Below, in pieces: positions 1 through 11,705 of a stretch of 64,000 nucleotides of DNA. The notes beneath the pieces are model-generated. The model saw only the letters and a list, made by a program, of their open reading frames with translations, searched no databases and had not been told where the DNA came from. Origin of the DNA: Antedon mediterranea (lineage: Eukaryota > Echinodermata > Crinoidea > Comatulida > Antedonidae); the NCBI RefSeq assembly GCF_964355755.1, contig NC_092674.1:21662001-21726000 (forward strand). The letters are read 5' to 3'. Every line of letters starts with the position of its first letter. The first letter of the stretch is position 1. A program made the position numbers and the translations under genes.

Positions 1-189
1 CAAAATATCCTAAACGATACACCTACCATGCGATCGAATTAAATGAAAATTTAAGAAAGAAAATTGTAAAAGTTAAACTAAATAGGATATTGAATGTAGT
101 TCTGGTCCATTAAATCTATATTTTAGGTATATTATTATAAGTATGACACACGCACGCTTAACAGTATATCCTGGTCATACCTCAAACTG

Positions 190-720
190 CGATAACTGAA
201 ATTTCCAGTAAAAATATGATAACATCTTCTATTAGAGCTAATATAAATGTTTACATTCTGAACAATTTGACACCAAACGGAACTTTTTATGACATTTGGT
301 TACAGAGATGCATACATATTTAAACATTAAAGGTCAGGTCAGTAAATGACATTTCCTGTGAATTTGGAAGAACATCTTTAATTAGAGTATATATAAATGT
401 GTATGCTCTTAACAATTTGAAACAAATTTCAAGAAATTTTGAGCAGTAGTTATTGAGGTATAGTAAGCCGAGGTCAAAGGTCAAAACATTCAGAAACTAC
501 ATTTCCGATCGTTTTTTTGAAAATTATAGCTATTATAGCGAATATAAATATGTACCCTCTGATCTATTTGACACCAATATCATTTCAATTGTCAAACCCG
601 TTGTCGAGATATGGCTGTTTAAGATAGAAATATAAAAATTGAGGTCACAGGTCACAGAGGTCAAATCAGATTTCCACTAACTTTGTTTTGGTATCTCCAT
701 ATCATGTTCTATCAATATGC
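190..720 (+). repeat. Array of a degenerate ~150-bp module (locus 1)
   Basis: At least three diverged units follow each other. Each has an ATTAGAG..AATATAAATG core (near 230, 378 and 530), then an ACAATTTGA-type block, a GAGGTATAG or GAGATATGG block, and AGGTCAAAGGTCA. The spacing is close to 150 bp. The same order of blocks recurs at about ten other places in the window. The short ORF at 453-635 lies inside the array and has no protein-like features, so I treat the region as non-coding repeat. Confidence 0.7.
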
Positions 721-1582
721 CAAAGGGCACACTTGTATCCACTATGGTAACATCATTTCCCCTTAGGGACTGGACTATAATCGCGCAATCGATTGGTGTA
801 TTTTATGTGACGAACAAAAGTAACAAAAAAGCATCGGTAGCGCCTCATAGTTGACCGTTGAATACAATACGCAAGAGACACGGATGAATGCGTTCGTTTC
901 GTTGCTATAATGTTTATCAAACGCATTCGGTTCTGGAATACGACGGTGAGAAAGTTTGATCAGTTTCTGAAAGAATTAAGCTTTGGAATTTGCAATATAC
1001 CCTTAATAATCAATTCCAAACAGGTGGCTACTCTCTGGTGGTAAGATTTATTGCTCTAGTAGGTATCTGGTGGTATCTGGTGATATCTGGTGGTATCTGG
1101 TGGTGTTTAGTAGGACTGGTCTAAAACGTCTTCCTTCTTAGGCCAAAACGGCTAGCGGAATAATGTATTAATTATACCAATTAGGATGGTATTTATTTGA
1201 ATAAACGCCCAGAACACCTCCCCAATAAAACATTAAAATACTAATAAAATAATGTTATAAGGGCCACACACTAATACGTAAAACGCTATTATTCACAGAC
1301 ACTGTGAAACAGGTTAGTGAGTAGGTTTAGTTTTACGAATATCAAGCATTTCAATAATGGTAACCGACCGAAAACCTCCAGGTCAGGCGGAGAATCATTC
1401 TGAGAATCATCGTCTACACTTCCTAGATGGGGAGCGAGCGAAGCGAGCTCACCCTCTAGTGAGTATAAAATTTGATATAAAACAGCCTGTTTCAAACCCT
1501 CTCTCCATGTTTTTATATTCGGCGTGTTTGCATGAAAAACCTGGTTGGATCGACTTGGATTTTTTGTTGTTGAAAACTGATA
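721..1582. other. No gene seen; short simple repeat and GCGAGCGAAGCGAGC motif
   Basis: No coding region is supported. A short imperfect repeat of GGTGGTATCT lies at about 1030-1106. At 1422-1460 there is a GAGCGAGCGAAGCGAGCTC palindrome framed by CTAGATGG and CCCTCTAG, resembling the end of the repeat family at 6499-7922. Confidence 0.5.
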
Positions 1583-1765
1583 AATATTAAATACTTCTTC
1601 AAAAATGTTTTCATCTTTTTTTATATTAATATCTCTATATAATTATTTCATTAAACCAGTAATTAAATAGGCCCACGTACGTGTGTGAATTATATTAAAT
1701 ACTTCTTCAAAAAATGTTTTCATCTTTTTTTATATTAATATCTCTATACAGTACAATTATTTCAT
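1583..1765 (+). repeat. Direct duplication of ~70 bp
   Basis: A segment starting AAATACTTCTTCAAAAATG and ending in ATCTCTATA..ATTATTTCAT is present at about 1588-1651 and again at about 1696-1763. The second copy runs directly into the LINE fragment, so the duplication may mark the insertion junction. Confidence 0.65.
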
Positions 1766-2750
1766 ATACGGTTTCAGAAAAAACTATTCCACTTCTTTTG
1801 CTTTAATTGATCTTACCAACGACATTGTGGATGCTATTCATAATAAGTGGTTTTCGTCTGGCCTATTCATTGATCTTTCTAAGGCATTCGATACCATTGA
1901 TCACACTATTTTACTTTCAAAACTCTTTAACTATGGTATCCGTGGCATTACTCTTGACCTTTTTAAAGATTATATGTTCAATCGACTTCAATGCACCTAT
2001 ATCAACAATGTTTCTTCCTATTTTAAACCTATTGTTTGTGGTGTTCCTCAAGGGTCTCTATTAGGCCCTCTTCTTTTTTTTTATTGTATATGAATGATTT
2101 ACCAAATGCATCTGACATCCTTTCTTTTTATCTTTATGCTGATGACACAACCATTTTTTATTCACACACTAATTTTGATTTCATTTTCAATACTTTTAAT
2201 AGGAAATTGAAGAACGTGAACGATTATTTCAATGCAAACAAACTTTCAATAATTAACAAATGCCATTTTATGCTTTTTTGGTTTTCGACACCAAGATTTG
2301 GTTAACGACACTCATAATGTTTACCTTGCTGCCCACAAAATTCCTCTTGTTAAGCATACTAAATTTCTTGGAGTAGAAATAGACTAAGAACTAAACTTCA
2401 AACATCACATTTCACAAACTAAAATTTCAAAAAATATTGGAATTTTATATCTTCTTTCATTTTACTTGCCCAAAGAAATCCTTCGCATGATTTATTGTTC
2501 ACTTGTTTTACCTTTTATTTCTTACTGTAATATTGTCTGGGCAAACAACTATGTTTCAAACCTCAACAAAATTGTTATTTTCCAAAAAAAAAGCTATTCG
2601 CCTCATCTCTGGTGCGTCACGCCTAGATCACACTAGTGAGCTTTTCTCTGACCTTAAATTATTAACTGTCCAAAACATCAATATCCTCCAACAATGCACC
2701 TTCGTCTATGAACATGCCAACTGTCTACTTCCAACCAAACTTTCTTGCAG
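1764..2750 (+). pseudogene. Degenerate LINE reverse transcriptase fragment (copy a, CR1/jockey-like)
   Basis: Three forward frames together give a non-LTR reverse transcriptase. The pieces read GLFIDLSKAFDTIDH, CGVPQGSLLGPLLF, YADDTTIFY and then the thumb-like stretch with KKAIRLISGASRLDHTSEL. The fingers-to-thumb order is correct, but frameshifts at about 2080 and 2290 and further stops break it. It is clearly related to the copies at 4401 and 52151 but more diverged. Homology stops after about 2745, so the 3' end is missing. It is a dead 5'- and 3'-truncated element. The RT identity is secure; the clade name is a guess from motif style. Confidence 0.88.
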
Positions 2751-2754
2751 AAAA

Positions 2755-2926
2755 AGTGAAAATGGAGAGTGATGCTGCTGCTAAGAAGAAAGCTGAAGAG
2801 ACGCAATCAAGTATGTTGTTGATGATGAAACAACAAATGGAATTAACTCATCAACAGATACAAAATTAAAACTTTCAAATGAATAAACAAATGGAAATCA
2901 TACTCCGTATAATTGAAAAAATGTAA
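2755..2926 (+). pseudogene. Possible C-terminal remnant of a SANT-type transposon protein
   Basis: The plus strand reads ESDAAAKKKAEETQSSMLLM and then a Gln/Met-rich helix-like stretch, one stop, and NKQMEIILRIIEKM before a final stop. Such charged, Gln-rich tails end Myb/SANT-like proteins of Harbinger-type elements. A SANT-like remnant lies just downstream on the opposite strand, which makes a rearranged element plausible. This is inference. Confidence 0.35.
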
Positions 2927-3059
2927 TGCTCTACCTCTTAGGCCTAAGCCTGTTTTTCTGTCAGTTTTTACAATGATTTAGTCTGAAATGAACCTCTTTA
3001 CCTTGTGCTCCATCACTCCATCCATCTTATATTAACTTAGCAAATCTTCTATGGTTGTT

Positions 3060-3277
3060 GTATCTCATTATTGAATTTTGCCCTCAACTTTTCCTTTAAT
3101 ATATTCCACCGATCCCTCACATTTGTTCCATCTAAGTTGATGTCAAAAGATGGTGAATTATTGCTTGCAATGTCTTTCCATACTTTTCCACGTTGCTATG
3201 TTCTTTCTCTGTACTGGAAAGGATCCAGTATAATCATCTCCTTCAGTAGCTGGTCATCCTTTTCTAGAGACCACTTT
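3060..3277 (-). pseudogene. Myb/SANT-like DNA-binding domain remnant
   Basis: Read on the minus strand, this gives KWSLEKDDQLLKEMII, one stop codon, then RGKVWKDIASNNSPSFDINL and VRDRWNILKEKLRAKFNNE. The spaced aromatic residues and the final RDRWN..LKEK helix fit the trihelix/Myb-SANT-like domain found in PIF/Harbinger accessory proteins and related host genes. The in-frame stop and lack of an open frame upstream show it is dead. The plus-strand ORF at 3071-3403 is its shadow. Confidence 0.55.
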
Positions 3278-3403
3278 GTACATTTAGTGCTTAGTAATAT
3301 TTTTATTTACATTTCATCCAAAGACCATCATGAAGTATGGTCTTATGATATTTTTCGTACCACTCAATTAGCCTTTTCTGTATCAGACCCTCATAGGTTA
3401 TGA

Positions 3404-4018
3404 AGTTTAATAATAAAAGTGTATAAAGTAATTATAATTGTGCAATATCAATAACTTTTAAAGTTTTCTGTAGTAAACATTAATGTGCAATATAAAATTT
3501 AAACATTTGAGTTAATTTACGGTACTATAAATGCATTTTTTTTTATTGTTATAGCATGACATTTTCCTATACTTAACTTCAATATATTTTTAACAAATTG
3601 CATATACTGTAATACACATTGTAAATAAAAGTGTATAAATAAGTAATTAGTAAATATGAAATATTAAAAAAAATGCAATAACAACTTTTAAAGTGATATA
3701 CGGTATACAAAACTTACTGAGTAATCTGAATGGATTACTGTATTAAAATTAATAATATTTAAACAGTTTAAACGTTTTAAAATCATTTTTGTTTTATTAA
3801 AACCTGTATTGCTTGTGGAAATATTTCTCAAGGGCAGGCGAATCAAGTTGAAAGGTTCTTGACGTAATATTGCCATAAAGACAAGTGTGGGTATTTGACA
3901 ACAGACAAAAAACTACATAAATTTTCCCAATTGCACTCGGGCCTATTTTTTTTTTTATTAAAGTCTACAAATTTACAGTTTTCTACAATGTCATTCAACA
4001 GATACTTTAACCTGGCTC
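3404..4018. other. AT-rich DNA without recognisable genes
   Basis: No coding signal or known element is visible. A short stretch around GTGTATAAAGTAATTA/GTGTATAAATAAGTAATTA is repeated at about 3420 and 3632. The small minus-strand ORF at 3688-3876 has no recognisable motif. Confidence 0.5.
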
Positions 4019-4362
4019 ATAGATCTGTTGTAGTCAACTTGAGCCTGTGTTAAATTTCCTTTAAAAGGGAGCAGGGGTCGTGAAACACACGGCCAGTCTT
4101 TGGTTCTTTTTTTGGCCAGCCTTTGGTCCGAGGGCGCTAGACTTTTGGCCAGCCTGTGGTCCGGAGGGCGCTAGCAATTGTCAGCAGAACGCACGTTTTT
4201 TTCAAAACTATAGAGGGCGCTACCCAACGTAGATCTGTTGTAGTCAACTTGAGCCTGTGTTAAATTTCCGTTAAAAGGGAGCAGGGGTCGTGAAACACAC
4301 GGCCAGTCTGTGGTTCTTTTTTTGGCCAGCCTGTGGTCCGAGGGCGCTAGACTTTTTGGCCT
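4019..4362 (+). repeat. Tandem duplication with GGCCAGCCTNTGGTCCGAGG units
   Basis: A ~130-bp block beginning AGATCTGTTGTAGTCAACTT and ending GAGGGCGCTAGACTTT occurs at about 4020-4146 and again at about 4231-4355. Inside it a shorter unit, GGCCAGCCTNTGGTCC followed by AGGGCGCTAG, is itself repeated three times. The second copy abuts the LINE at 4401. Confidence 0.8.
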
Positions 4363-4400
4363 ACAAATAAATAATTAATTTAATTTTTGTTTTTACACAG

Positions 4401-6376
4401 AACTTTGAACTCCTTATTAAAGACATAACGAAAGAAAATAAAAAAATATTTCTCCTCGGTGATTTTAACATTGACTTACTCAAATTTGAATCTGATAACA
4501 ATATTAATGATTTTGTTCATTGTCTTTTCAACAATTCTCTCATTTCGCTTATTCATAGACCGACACGCATCACCGAACATTCCGCTACCCTAATTGACAA
4601 CATTTTCAATAATGATTTTGAATCATCTGTTAGTGGTATCATTATTAATGATGCTACAGATCACCTTCCTGTTTTTAACATCAGTTCAAATAAACCGAGT
4701 AAGCGAGTAATCAATACCAATCTTAAATTTAGAAATACTAGTGAACACAATATCCTTAATTTTCGTAATGATTTATCAAATTTTCCATGGAATGATGTCG
4801 TGAGTACGCAAGACACAAATCTGGCATATGACACATTTATTAATAATTTTACCACCTTATATAATAAACACTTTCCTTTAAGTGAACCATCCAAAGCTAA
4901 AGTTAAACTTAAACCATGGATAACCGATGGACTTTTGACCTCGATTTTGTACAAACAGAAAGTTTATTCTAAAAGTCTACGCCATCCAACACTTTCTAAT
5001 ATATCAAAATATAAGCATTATCGAAATAAATTAAACAACCTTTTTAAAACTGCTAATTTGGATTACTTTTGTGAAACTTTTACTAAGCTTAAGTTCAATA
5101 TCAAGGCCACCTGGCGTGTCATCAATTCTCTTCTTAAGTCAAATAAAAATGCACCTGCCGATATTGAAATTTTAGCTGATGGAAAATTAATAAAAGAACC
5201 TTTAATAGTAGCAAATCTATTCAATGACCACTTTACAAATATTGGACCCAACCTTGCTGGAAAAATAAACAATGACTCTGATAAACTTTTCATCACTTCT
5301 TACATCCCCCTATTCCTAACTCAATTTTTCTTTCACCTGTAACCGAACAAGAAGTGCACAAAATCACAAATTCATTAAAAGCAACAAGGCTTCTGGCATC
5401 GATGACATTTGTGCTAAAGTTATCAAAAAAATCCATTGACACTATTCTCTCTCCTCTCACTTACATTTTTAATTTATCTCTTACATCTGGTGTTTTTCCC
5501 AACTCCCTAAAAATTGGTAAAGTTATTCCAATTTTCAAGAAAAGTAGCAAGTCCAATCCAAATAACTATCGTCCAATCTCCATCCTTCCCTCTTTTTCAA
5601 AGATTCTTGAAAAGATTATTTATAACCGCGTCTATGATTTTATAAGCAAGCACAATATTCTTTATAATAAACAATTCGGATTTAGGAAAAACTATTCTAC
5701 GTCTTTTGCGTTAATTGATTTAACCAACAACATTATTGATGCAATTCAAAACAATTCTTTTCCCTCTGGCTTGTTTATTGACCTGTCGAAAGCTTTTGAT
5801 ACTATTGACCATCATATTCTGATTACTAAACTTTCAAATTATGGTATCCGTGGTGTGGCTCTTAAACTTTTAAACAATTACTTATCAAATAGATTTCAAT
5901 GTACTTCTGTTAACAATCATACCTCTGATCTTAAGCCCATTACCTGTGGTGTTCCCCAAGGGTCCTTGCTTGGCCCTCTTTTATTTCTAATTTACATCAA
6001 TGATTTACCAAACGCCTCAGATATCCTTACCTTTTATCTTTATGCAGATGACACGACTTTATTTTATAAAAGTGTTAACTTTCAATAAATTTTTCATACT
6101 TTAAACCAAGAATTAATTAATATTAATGATTATTTTAATGTGAATAAACTTTCAATAAACCTAAGTAAATGCAACTTTATGTTGTTTGGAATACGTCATC
6201 AAAAACTGACCGACGAGTCTCATAAAATTCTGATTGGTGATCAAGTAATTCCCCATGTTAAGCAAACCAAATTTTTAGGTGTTTTAATTGACCAAGAGCT
6301 ACATTTTAAAAATCATATAAAAGGAATTGAATTAAAAATTTCTAAAAACATTGGCATACTTGTTTTCTCTATTTTG
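4401..6376 (+). pseudogene. LINE copy b: endonuclease C-terminus plus reverse transcriptase, frameshifted
   Basis: An open frame from 4401 to 5342 carries the end of an APE-type endonuclease (LLGDFNIDLL, then TDHLPVF), followed by the linker to the reverse transcriptase. A 1-bp deletion near 5285 shifts the frame compared with copy c at 52151, and another indel follows near 5380. The RT core is open at 5354-6088 with PISILPSFSKILEKI, FIDLSKAFDTIDHH, CGVPQGSLLGPLLF and YADDTTLFY. A TAA at about 6086 and a ~0.5-kb deletion at 6370, which removes the whole C-terminal region present in copy c, complete the damage. The 3' UTR follows, is split by the insertion at 6499-7922, and ends in a GAATT-rich tail near 8190. 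Confidence 0.92.
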
Positions 6377-6428
6377 TAATATTTTTTTTAACTTTAGAAA
6401 CTTTTTCGAAATTGCCTCCTTTACTGTT

Positions 6429-6479
<51 letters not shown>

Positions 6480-6498
6480 TTATATGTTTACATTTATC
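6377..6498 (+). mobile_element. 3' UTR of LINE copy b, proximal half
   Basis: The sequence after TTGTTTTCTCTATTTTG matches the region after the stop codon of copy c (54447-54575). It includes a microsatellite and ends at GTTTACATTTAT, where an unrelated element has inserted. Confidence 0.8.
6431..6477 (+). repeat. (TG)n microsatellite in LINE 3' UTR
   Basis: About 23 TG units run without interruption. Copy c has a much shorter, broken TG run at 54514-54528, so the tract expanded in this copy. The minus-strand ORF with a long HT repeat is an artefact of it. Confidence 0.95.
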
Positions 6499-7922
6499 TA
6501 TATATAAATTTACGTAAGGGCAAAATTCGGTAAATCTCGGTTTATTTCTAGAATTTCTACTCAACGGTATATAAAGTTGGTTCATACTTTCGGTACTGAT
6601 TTTAACCATCTGATGTAACCCTGTTTACTAATTAAATTGAGTTAGGTAATTAGTTATTGACGATTAAAACGAATTTAGGTTCAACGATTTGCCCCAAATA
6701 GGGGTGTTTTCCGATCTTGGTATACACTGTCTAATGGATGTCCATCTTGAAAAATACCCGCCACAAAAATACGAAGAGGCTTTGCATTTTCCTATCTCCT
6801 CCTACGATAATTGTTTTTAATAGCTGAAAACTGGTTGAACAGCTAGAGTACAGCATCATAATGTTGAAGACAGGCCGATTTTCTTAAAAAAATACTATTT
6901 TGATAGATTTAATATACGATTATACAAATGTATTGATTTGCGATGAATGGAACATTCCAATCTCTGTTTCACAAGTGTCTATTCCCTCAGGCGTCGTAAA
7001 GGCAAGTACAGCACTATATACTCGAAATTCGATCCATTTTTGTTTTCAATCTGTGCTGCAGAGGTTGGATATAATTTTTTTTTAAACGGATAATGAGCTA
7101 GCGTTTTCACTCGCCGTATATTATGTACAAATCTTTATTATTGCAGTTAAACCACCCACATCATCACCTTTCCCTCACTGGCATGAGTAGCGTTGTAAAA
7201 CCAGTAGAGAATAGGCCTACGGTACATCACATGCCCTAAAGGCAGAACAACTTTGGTGGGTAGGGTAGGAACCAACTTAAGTATGAATTGGCTCTAAGAA
7301 ACAATTGAAAACCATTAGGCCTACTAATTAAGTTGAGTTAGATAATTTAATATTTATTGACGATTAAATCGAATTTATGATTTTTCCCGAATAGAGGTGG
7401 TTTTCACAAATTGTTTTACATTATATTATAAACATATACACGTCGTAGTGATGTATCGTTACATGTGCTGTACTATTTCAATCGACTAGGACGGTGATAG
7501 TTTCAACAAAGTATTACATCGCAATGTTTTACTGTGTTTAGTGGTATATTATTTGTAAAACATGAAAGCAATTAATATTTCGTTACTAAATGGATAAAGA
7601 ATATATTTTAACATTGTTCCTCTTTGCACCCATCCTCTTCCCCATCCCTCAACCCTAATGTTACATACAAAACACAAATTAAGTTTGTTTAAATTTGACT
7701 TAAACAATTGGTCTTATTTTATAATATAATAGGGTGCTAATTTTAGTTGAGTACATAAATCACAGTGTCTATTTATTCGTTCCTGTAAACGACATGTATT
7801 ATTGTCCTGCGGTACGTACATTTGAAATCGCCAGTTTTTTAACGCTGAAATTATTATGTATTCGAGAACCATCTGTGGGCACGACCTAGATGGTACGCGA
7901 GCGAAGCGAGCGTACCATCTAG
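6499..7922 (+). mobile_element. Non-autonomous element (family E1) inserted in LINE copy b
   Basis: LINE 3' UTR sequence contiguous in copy c (CATTTATATATATAAG) is split here by 1.4 kb, with TATATA on both sides. The insert begins ATAAATTTACGTAAGGGC and ends in a hairpin, GATGGTACGC..GCGTACCATC. No ORF of note is present. Related sequence occurs at 8403-9334, in the palindrome at 9332-10151, and inverted at 55853-56690. The class is unknown; the AT target and hairpin end suggest a non-autonomous DNA element. Confidence 0.75.
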
Positions 7923-8205
7923 TATATATAAGTATATAATCTTCTTACATGGCTTCCCAACATACAAGTTTCAATTGGATTTTTGTTTCCAATTGATCGA
8001 TACTTTCTTGGTTTTTTTTTGCCTCTTTCATTTTGTATTTAACTGAATCATCTTTTTTTTTATACATTATGATTTACTGTATTATATCTCTAAAAACAAA
8101 ATATTTATATATAAAATATCAGAAATTATAATGTTTTTTACTCAAATATGAATGAAAGAAATAAATGTTTATTTGAATTGAATTGAATTTAATTATCAAA
8201 TTACA
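7923..8205 (+). mobile_element. 3' UTR of LINE copy b, distal half with tail
   Basis: From TATATAAGTATATAATCTTC to the TTGAATTGAATTGAATTT tail, this matches the end of copy c at 54575-54850. The GAATT-type repeat is the 3' terminus of this LINE family. Confidence 0.85.
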
Positions 8206-8402
8206 CTACTTTTTATTAGTAATGAACCTATTGATGTAAATTCAGCTATTTGCTTTCATAAAATATAGGCTTTAACTAGATTCTTACTTAGGCCCTGCTA
8301 ATGGTTGGTGGTGACTTACCTGAAAAAACGCGTTGCATTCGTCGTCATTGTACGATGCAAGATTAAAATTATTGTAATCTTTGTACTGTACATTTATATT
8401 AT

Positions 8403-9334
8403 TGCATCTATATATAAATTTACGTAAGGGCAAAATTCGGTAAATCGCGCGTTATTTCTAGAATGTTTACTCGATGGTATATAAAGTTGGTTCGTACTTT
8501 TGGTACTGATTTTAACCACCTGATGTAACCCTGTTTACTAATTAAATTGAGTTCGATAATTAGTTATTGACCATTAAAACGAATTTAGGTTCAACGATTT
8601 GCCCCAAATAGGGGTGTTTTTCGATCGTGGTATACACTGTCTAATGAATGTCCGTCTTGAAAAATACCCGCAGACAATAATACGAGCATGCTTCGCATTT
8701 TCGTATCTCCTCCTAAGATAATTGTTTTTAATGGCTGAAAACCGGTTGAACAGCTCGAGTACAACATCATAATGTTGAAGACAGGCCGATTTTCTTTAAA
8801 AAATACTATTTTCATAGGTTTAATATACGTTTATACAATTAATGTATTGATTTGCAATGAATGGAACATTCCAATCTCTGTTCCACAAGTGTCTATTCCC
8901 TCAGGCGTCGTAAAGGCAAGTACTGTAAACTCATAAACAGAAATTCGATCCATTTTTTTTCAACCAACCCCACCATTTCAATCTGTGCTGCAGAGGTTGG
9001 ATATAAATCTTTTTTAAACGGATAATGAGCTAGCGTTTTCACTCGCCGTATATTATGTACACATCTTTATTATTGCAGTTAAACCACCCACATCACCACC
9101 CTTCCCTCACTGGCATGAGTAGCGTTGTAAAACCAGTAGAGGATGGGCCTACGGTACATCACATGCCCTAAACGCAGAACAACTTTGTGGGTAGGGTAGG
9201 AACCAACTTAAGTATGAATTGGCTCTAAGAAACAATTGAAAACCATTAGGCCTACTAATTAAGTTGAGTTAGATAATTTAATATTTATTGACGATTAAAT
9301 CGAATTTATGGTTTTCACAAATTATTTTATACTA
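8403..9334 (+). mobile_element. E1-family element, 5' part
   Basis: It starts ATCTATATATAAATTTACG like the copy at 6499 and follows it closely to about 9333, with small indels. It then breaks off and is followed by an inverted copy of the family's 3' part. Confidence 0.8.
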
Positions 9335-10151
9335 GATGGTACGCTCACGTCGCTCGCGTACCATCTAGGTCGTGCCCACAGATGGTTCTCGAATACACAG
9401 TAATTTCAGCGTTAAAAAATTGGCGATTTCAAATGTACAATAATGCAAGACAATAATATATGTCGTTTACAGGAACGATTAAATAGACACTGTGATTTAT
9501 GTACTCAACTAAAATTAGCACACTGGGAATTACTTCCGAAAGAGAAAGTTGTCACAAAATGAGACAAATTGTTTAAGTCAAATTTAAAAAAACTTAATTT
9601 TTGTTTTGTATGTAACATTATGGTTGAGAGATTGGGAAGAGGATTGGTGCAAAGAGGAACAATTTTTAAATATATTCTTTATTTTGTAACGAAATATTAA
9701 TTAACATGTTTTACAAATAATATACCACTAAACACAGTAAAACATTGCGATGCAAAGTATTAAATCGCAATGTTTTACTGTGTGTAGTGGTATATTATTT
9801 GTAAAACATGAAAACAATTAATATTTCGTTACTAAATGGATAAAGAATATATTTAAAAATTGTTCCTCTTTGCACCCATCCCCTTCCCCATCCCTCAACC
9901 CTAATGTTACATACAAAACACAAATTAAGTTTGTTTAAATTTAAACAATTGGTCTCATTTTGTGACAAGTTTTTCTTTTGAAAGTAATTCCCAGGGTGCT
10001 AATTTTAGTTGAGTACATAAATCACAGTGTCTATTTATTTGTTCCTGTAATGTATTATTGTCCTGCGGTACGTACATTTGAAATCGCCAGTTTTTTAACG
10101 CTGAAATTATTATGTATTCGAGAACCATCTGTGGGCACGACCTAGATGGTA
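9332..10151. repeat. Palindrome with ~390-bp arms made of the E1 3' part
   Basis: The arms at about 9362-9750 and 9765-10151 are near-perfect reverse complements around the centre TGCAAAGTATTAAA. Each arm carries the same 3' part of family E1 (CTAGGTCGTGCCCACAGATG at the outer end). The left outer edge also has the small GTACGC..GCGTAC hairpin. The arrangement is 5' part, inverted 3' part, direct 3' part. Confidence 0.9.
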
Positions 10152-10159
10152 CGACCTAG

Positions 10160-10431
10160 ATTTACAAAAGTAAATACTCTCATCGTCAATTATATCATCG
10201 TAAATTGCGATATTTAATGCATCTTGTACGAAAGCCATGATGATTGTTTACAAACATATCAAGCCGACCATGACGCGACGTCGTCGTCTCATCGCATATC
10301 GTAAACGAACTTTTTAAAGTGGACACGACAACCAGCATTTCACGCATTCCAGCGCGCACTGGTAATCCGTCGTCGTCCCTCTCCGTCGTGTTTCGTAAAC
10401 TATCTATTTTATAACAAGGCCATAATGGCTG
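10160..10431. other. GC-richer segment, no assigned function
   Basis: This segment has more CpG and runs such as CGACGTCGTCGTC than its surroundings. An 83-codon minus-strand ORF (10195-10446) has no motif I recognise. It may be unique DNA or an element edge. Confidence 0.35.
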
Positions 10432-11137
10432 CAGTCGCGTGCTCATTAGTGTTTACCGACCGACCGACCTACCAACTGACCGAAATTACTGAACATGTTT
10501 AAAAATGTTGAAATGTTTAAAAACATTTATATTTTTTTAATTTCCACGTGCGTAGCCTGACACTTTTGACGTGCTCGTATAACGTAATTTCGAGTTGAAA
10601 AGTAAGTCAAGAAAACAGAAATTGGGCAAAAAGAGTGCGCAATAACATTTAACGTGCAGTGCGCGCGCAAAAATCTGCGCACTAATGGCAATTTTTTAAA
10701 CGCTTAAAATTGCCTGAAACGTACTCTTATTTCATCGAAAATAAATTTTTAAAATTTTAAGCGCGCGTACACATGCGTTACATGCGCTACGCACGTAATT
10801 GTATTACCATATGATGATTTATGCCCTGAAATTTATGTGTACCAAATTTTATTTAATTGTGATTCATGGTTGTGAAGATATGATTACAAACGTGATTTCG
10901 TTACATCGTGCGTACACCGCGTAATTTTTTTATTGCGCACCGTGAAAACATAGCCACATCGATTTCATGCCATAAAGAATATACTGTAAAAAATGACTTA
11001 GCTAGATTAAACTGATATCAAGATAAGGTCAGAAAGCGATAAAACGCATAATGATACCGGACTGACAGACCGACAGACCGACAGACCGACAGACAGACCG
11101 ACATAGTAAACTATAGAGTCGCGTCCACGCGACTAAA
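10432..11137 (+). mobile_element. Repeat family R10 (CpG-rich, CCGACAGA repeats, hairpin end)
   Basis: The unit contains CACGTGCGTAGCC, GACGTGCTCGTATAACG and GCGCGCAAAAATCTGCGCAC, then GATATCAAGATAAGGTCAGA, a (CCGACAGA)n run and finally a GTCGCGT-CC-ACGCGAC hairpin followed by TAAAAA. Short AGTCGCGTG-type ends face each other at the two sides. Near-identical sequence occurs at 54851-55507 and partial copies at 37285-37775. It has no coding capacity, so it looks like a MITE-type element. Confidence 0.7.
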
Positions 11138-11196
11138 AAGAGGCGTGAATTTGTGTGTTTTTTGTATTGGTTCATGCTTTTATGTATCCATCTTCC

Positions 11197-11705
11197 GTGT
11201 AAGCCCATTATACCGGTACTTAAGAAACCTAAGATTAACAGCATGAATGATTTGAGACCCGTCGCACTCACGTCTGTCGCGATGAAAATATTGGAACGTA
11301 TTATTTTAAAAATTATGAAACCTTATGCTGAAAAAGTGTTAGACCCGTTGCAATTTGCTTACCGATCACTCCGTAGTACCACCAGTGATGCGATATATTT
11401 TAAATTACATAAATTGTATTCACATCTAGATAATGTAAAGAAAGGCCACTCGGCACGTGTTATGTATTTTGATTTTCAGTCTGCGTTTAATACCATACAA
11501 CCCCATATCCTAGCAGACAAAATGTTGAATATGGAGTTTCCCCGTCCGATTGTTCGTTTAGTTTTAAATTTCATTTGTGATAGAAAACAATTTGTTAATA
11601 ATGGTGTTAAGTCAGAAATCGTAACCTCTGACACCGGTGTTCCTCAGGGTACTGTCAACGCACCTAAATTATATTCCTTGTATACGGCCGATTACAGATC
11701 TTTAA
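11197..11705 (+). pseudogene. Rex1-like LINE reverse transcriptase, 5' half
   Basis: The frame reads PIIPVLKKPKINSMNDLRPV, TSVAMKILERIILKIMKP, YFDFQSAFNTIQPHILADKM and TGVPQGTVNAPKLYSLYTAD. These are RT fingers and palm motifs, with GVPQGTV as in Rex1/Babar-type LINEs. The upstream part is missing (5' truncation). The frame is cut at the TTAA at 11702 by a transposon and continues at 14241. The codons across one TTAA are in frame (Leu-Asn), so the RT was open here before the insertion. Confidence 0.85.

Noticed and set aside
3071-3403. 110-codon ORF on the plus strand
   Set aside because: It is the shadow of the SANT-like remnant that reads on the minus strand.
6421-6609. ORF with long HT repeat on the minus strand
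   Set aside because: Produced by the (TG)n microsatellite of the LINE 3' UTR.
10195-10446. 83-codon minus-strand ORF in a GC-richer segment
   Set aside because: No motif, and its N-terminal end overlaps the R10 repeat.
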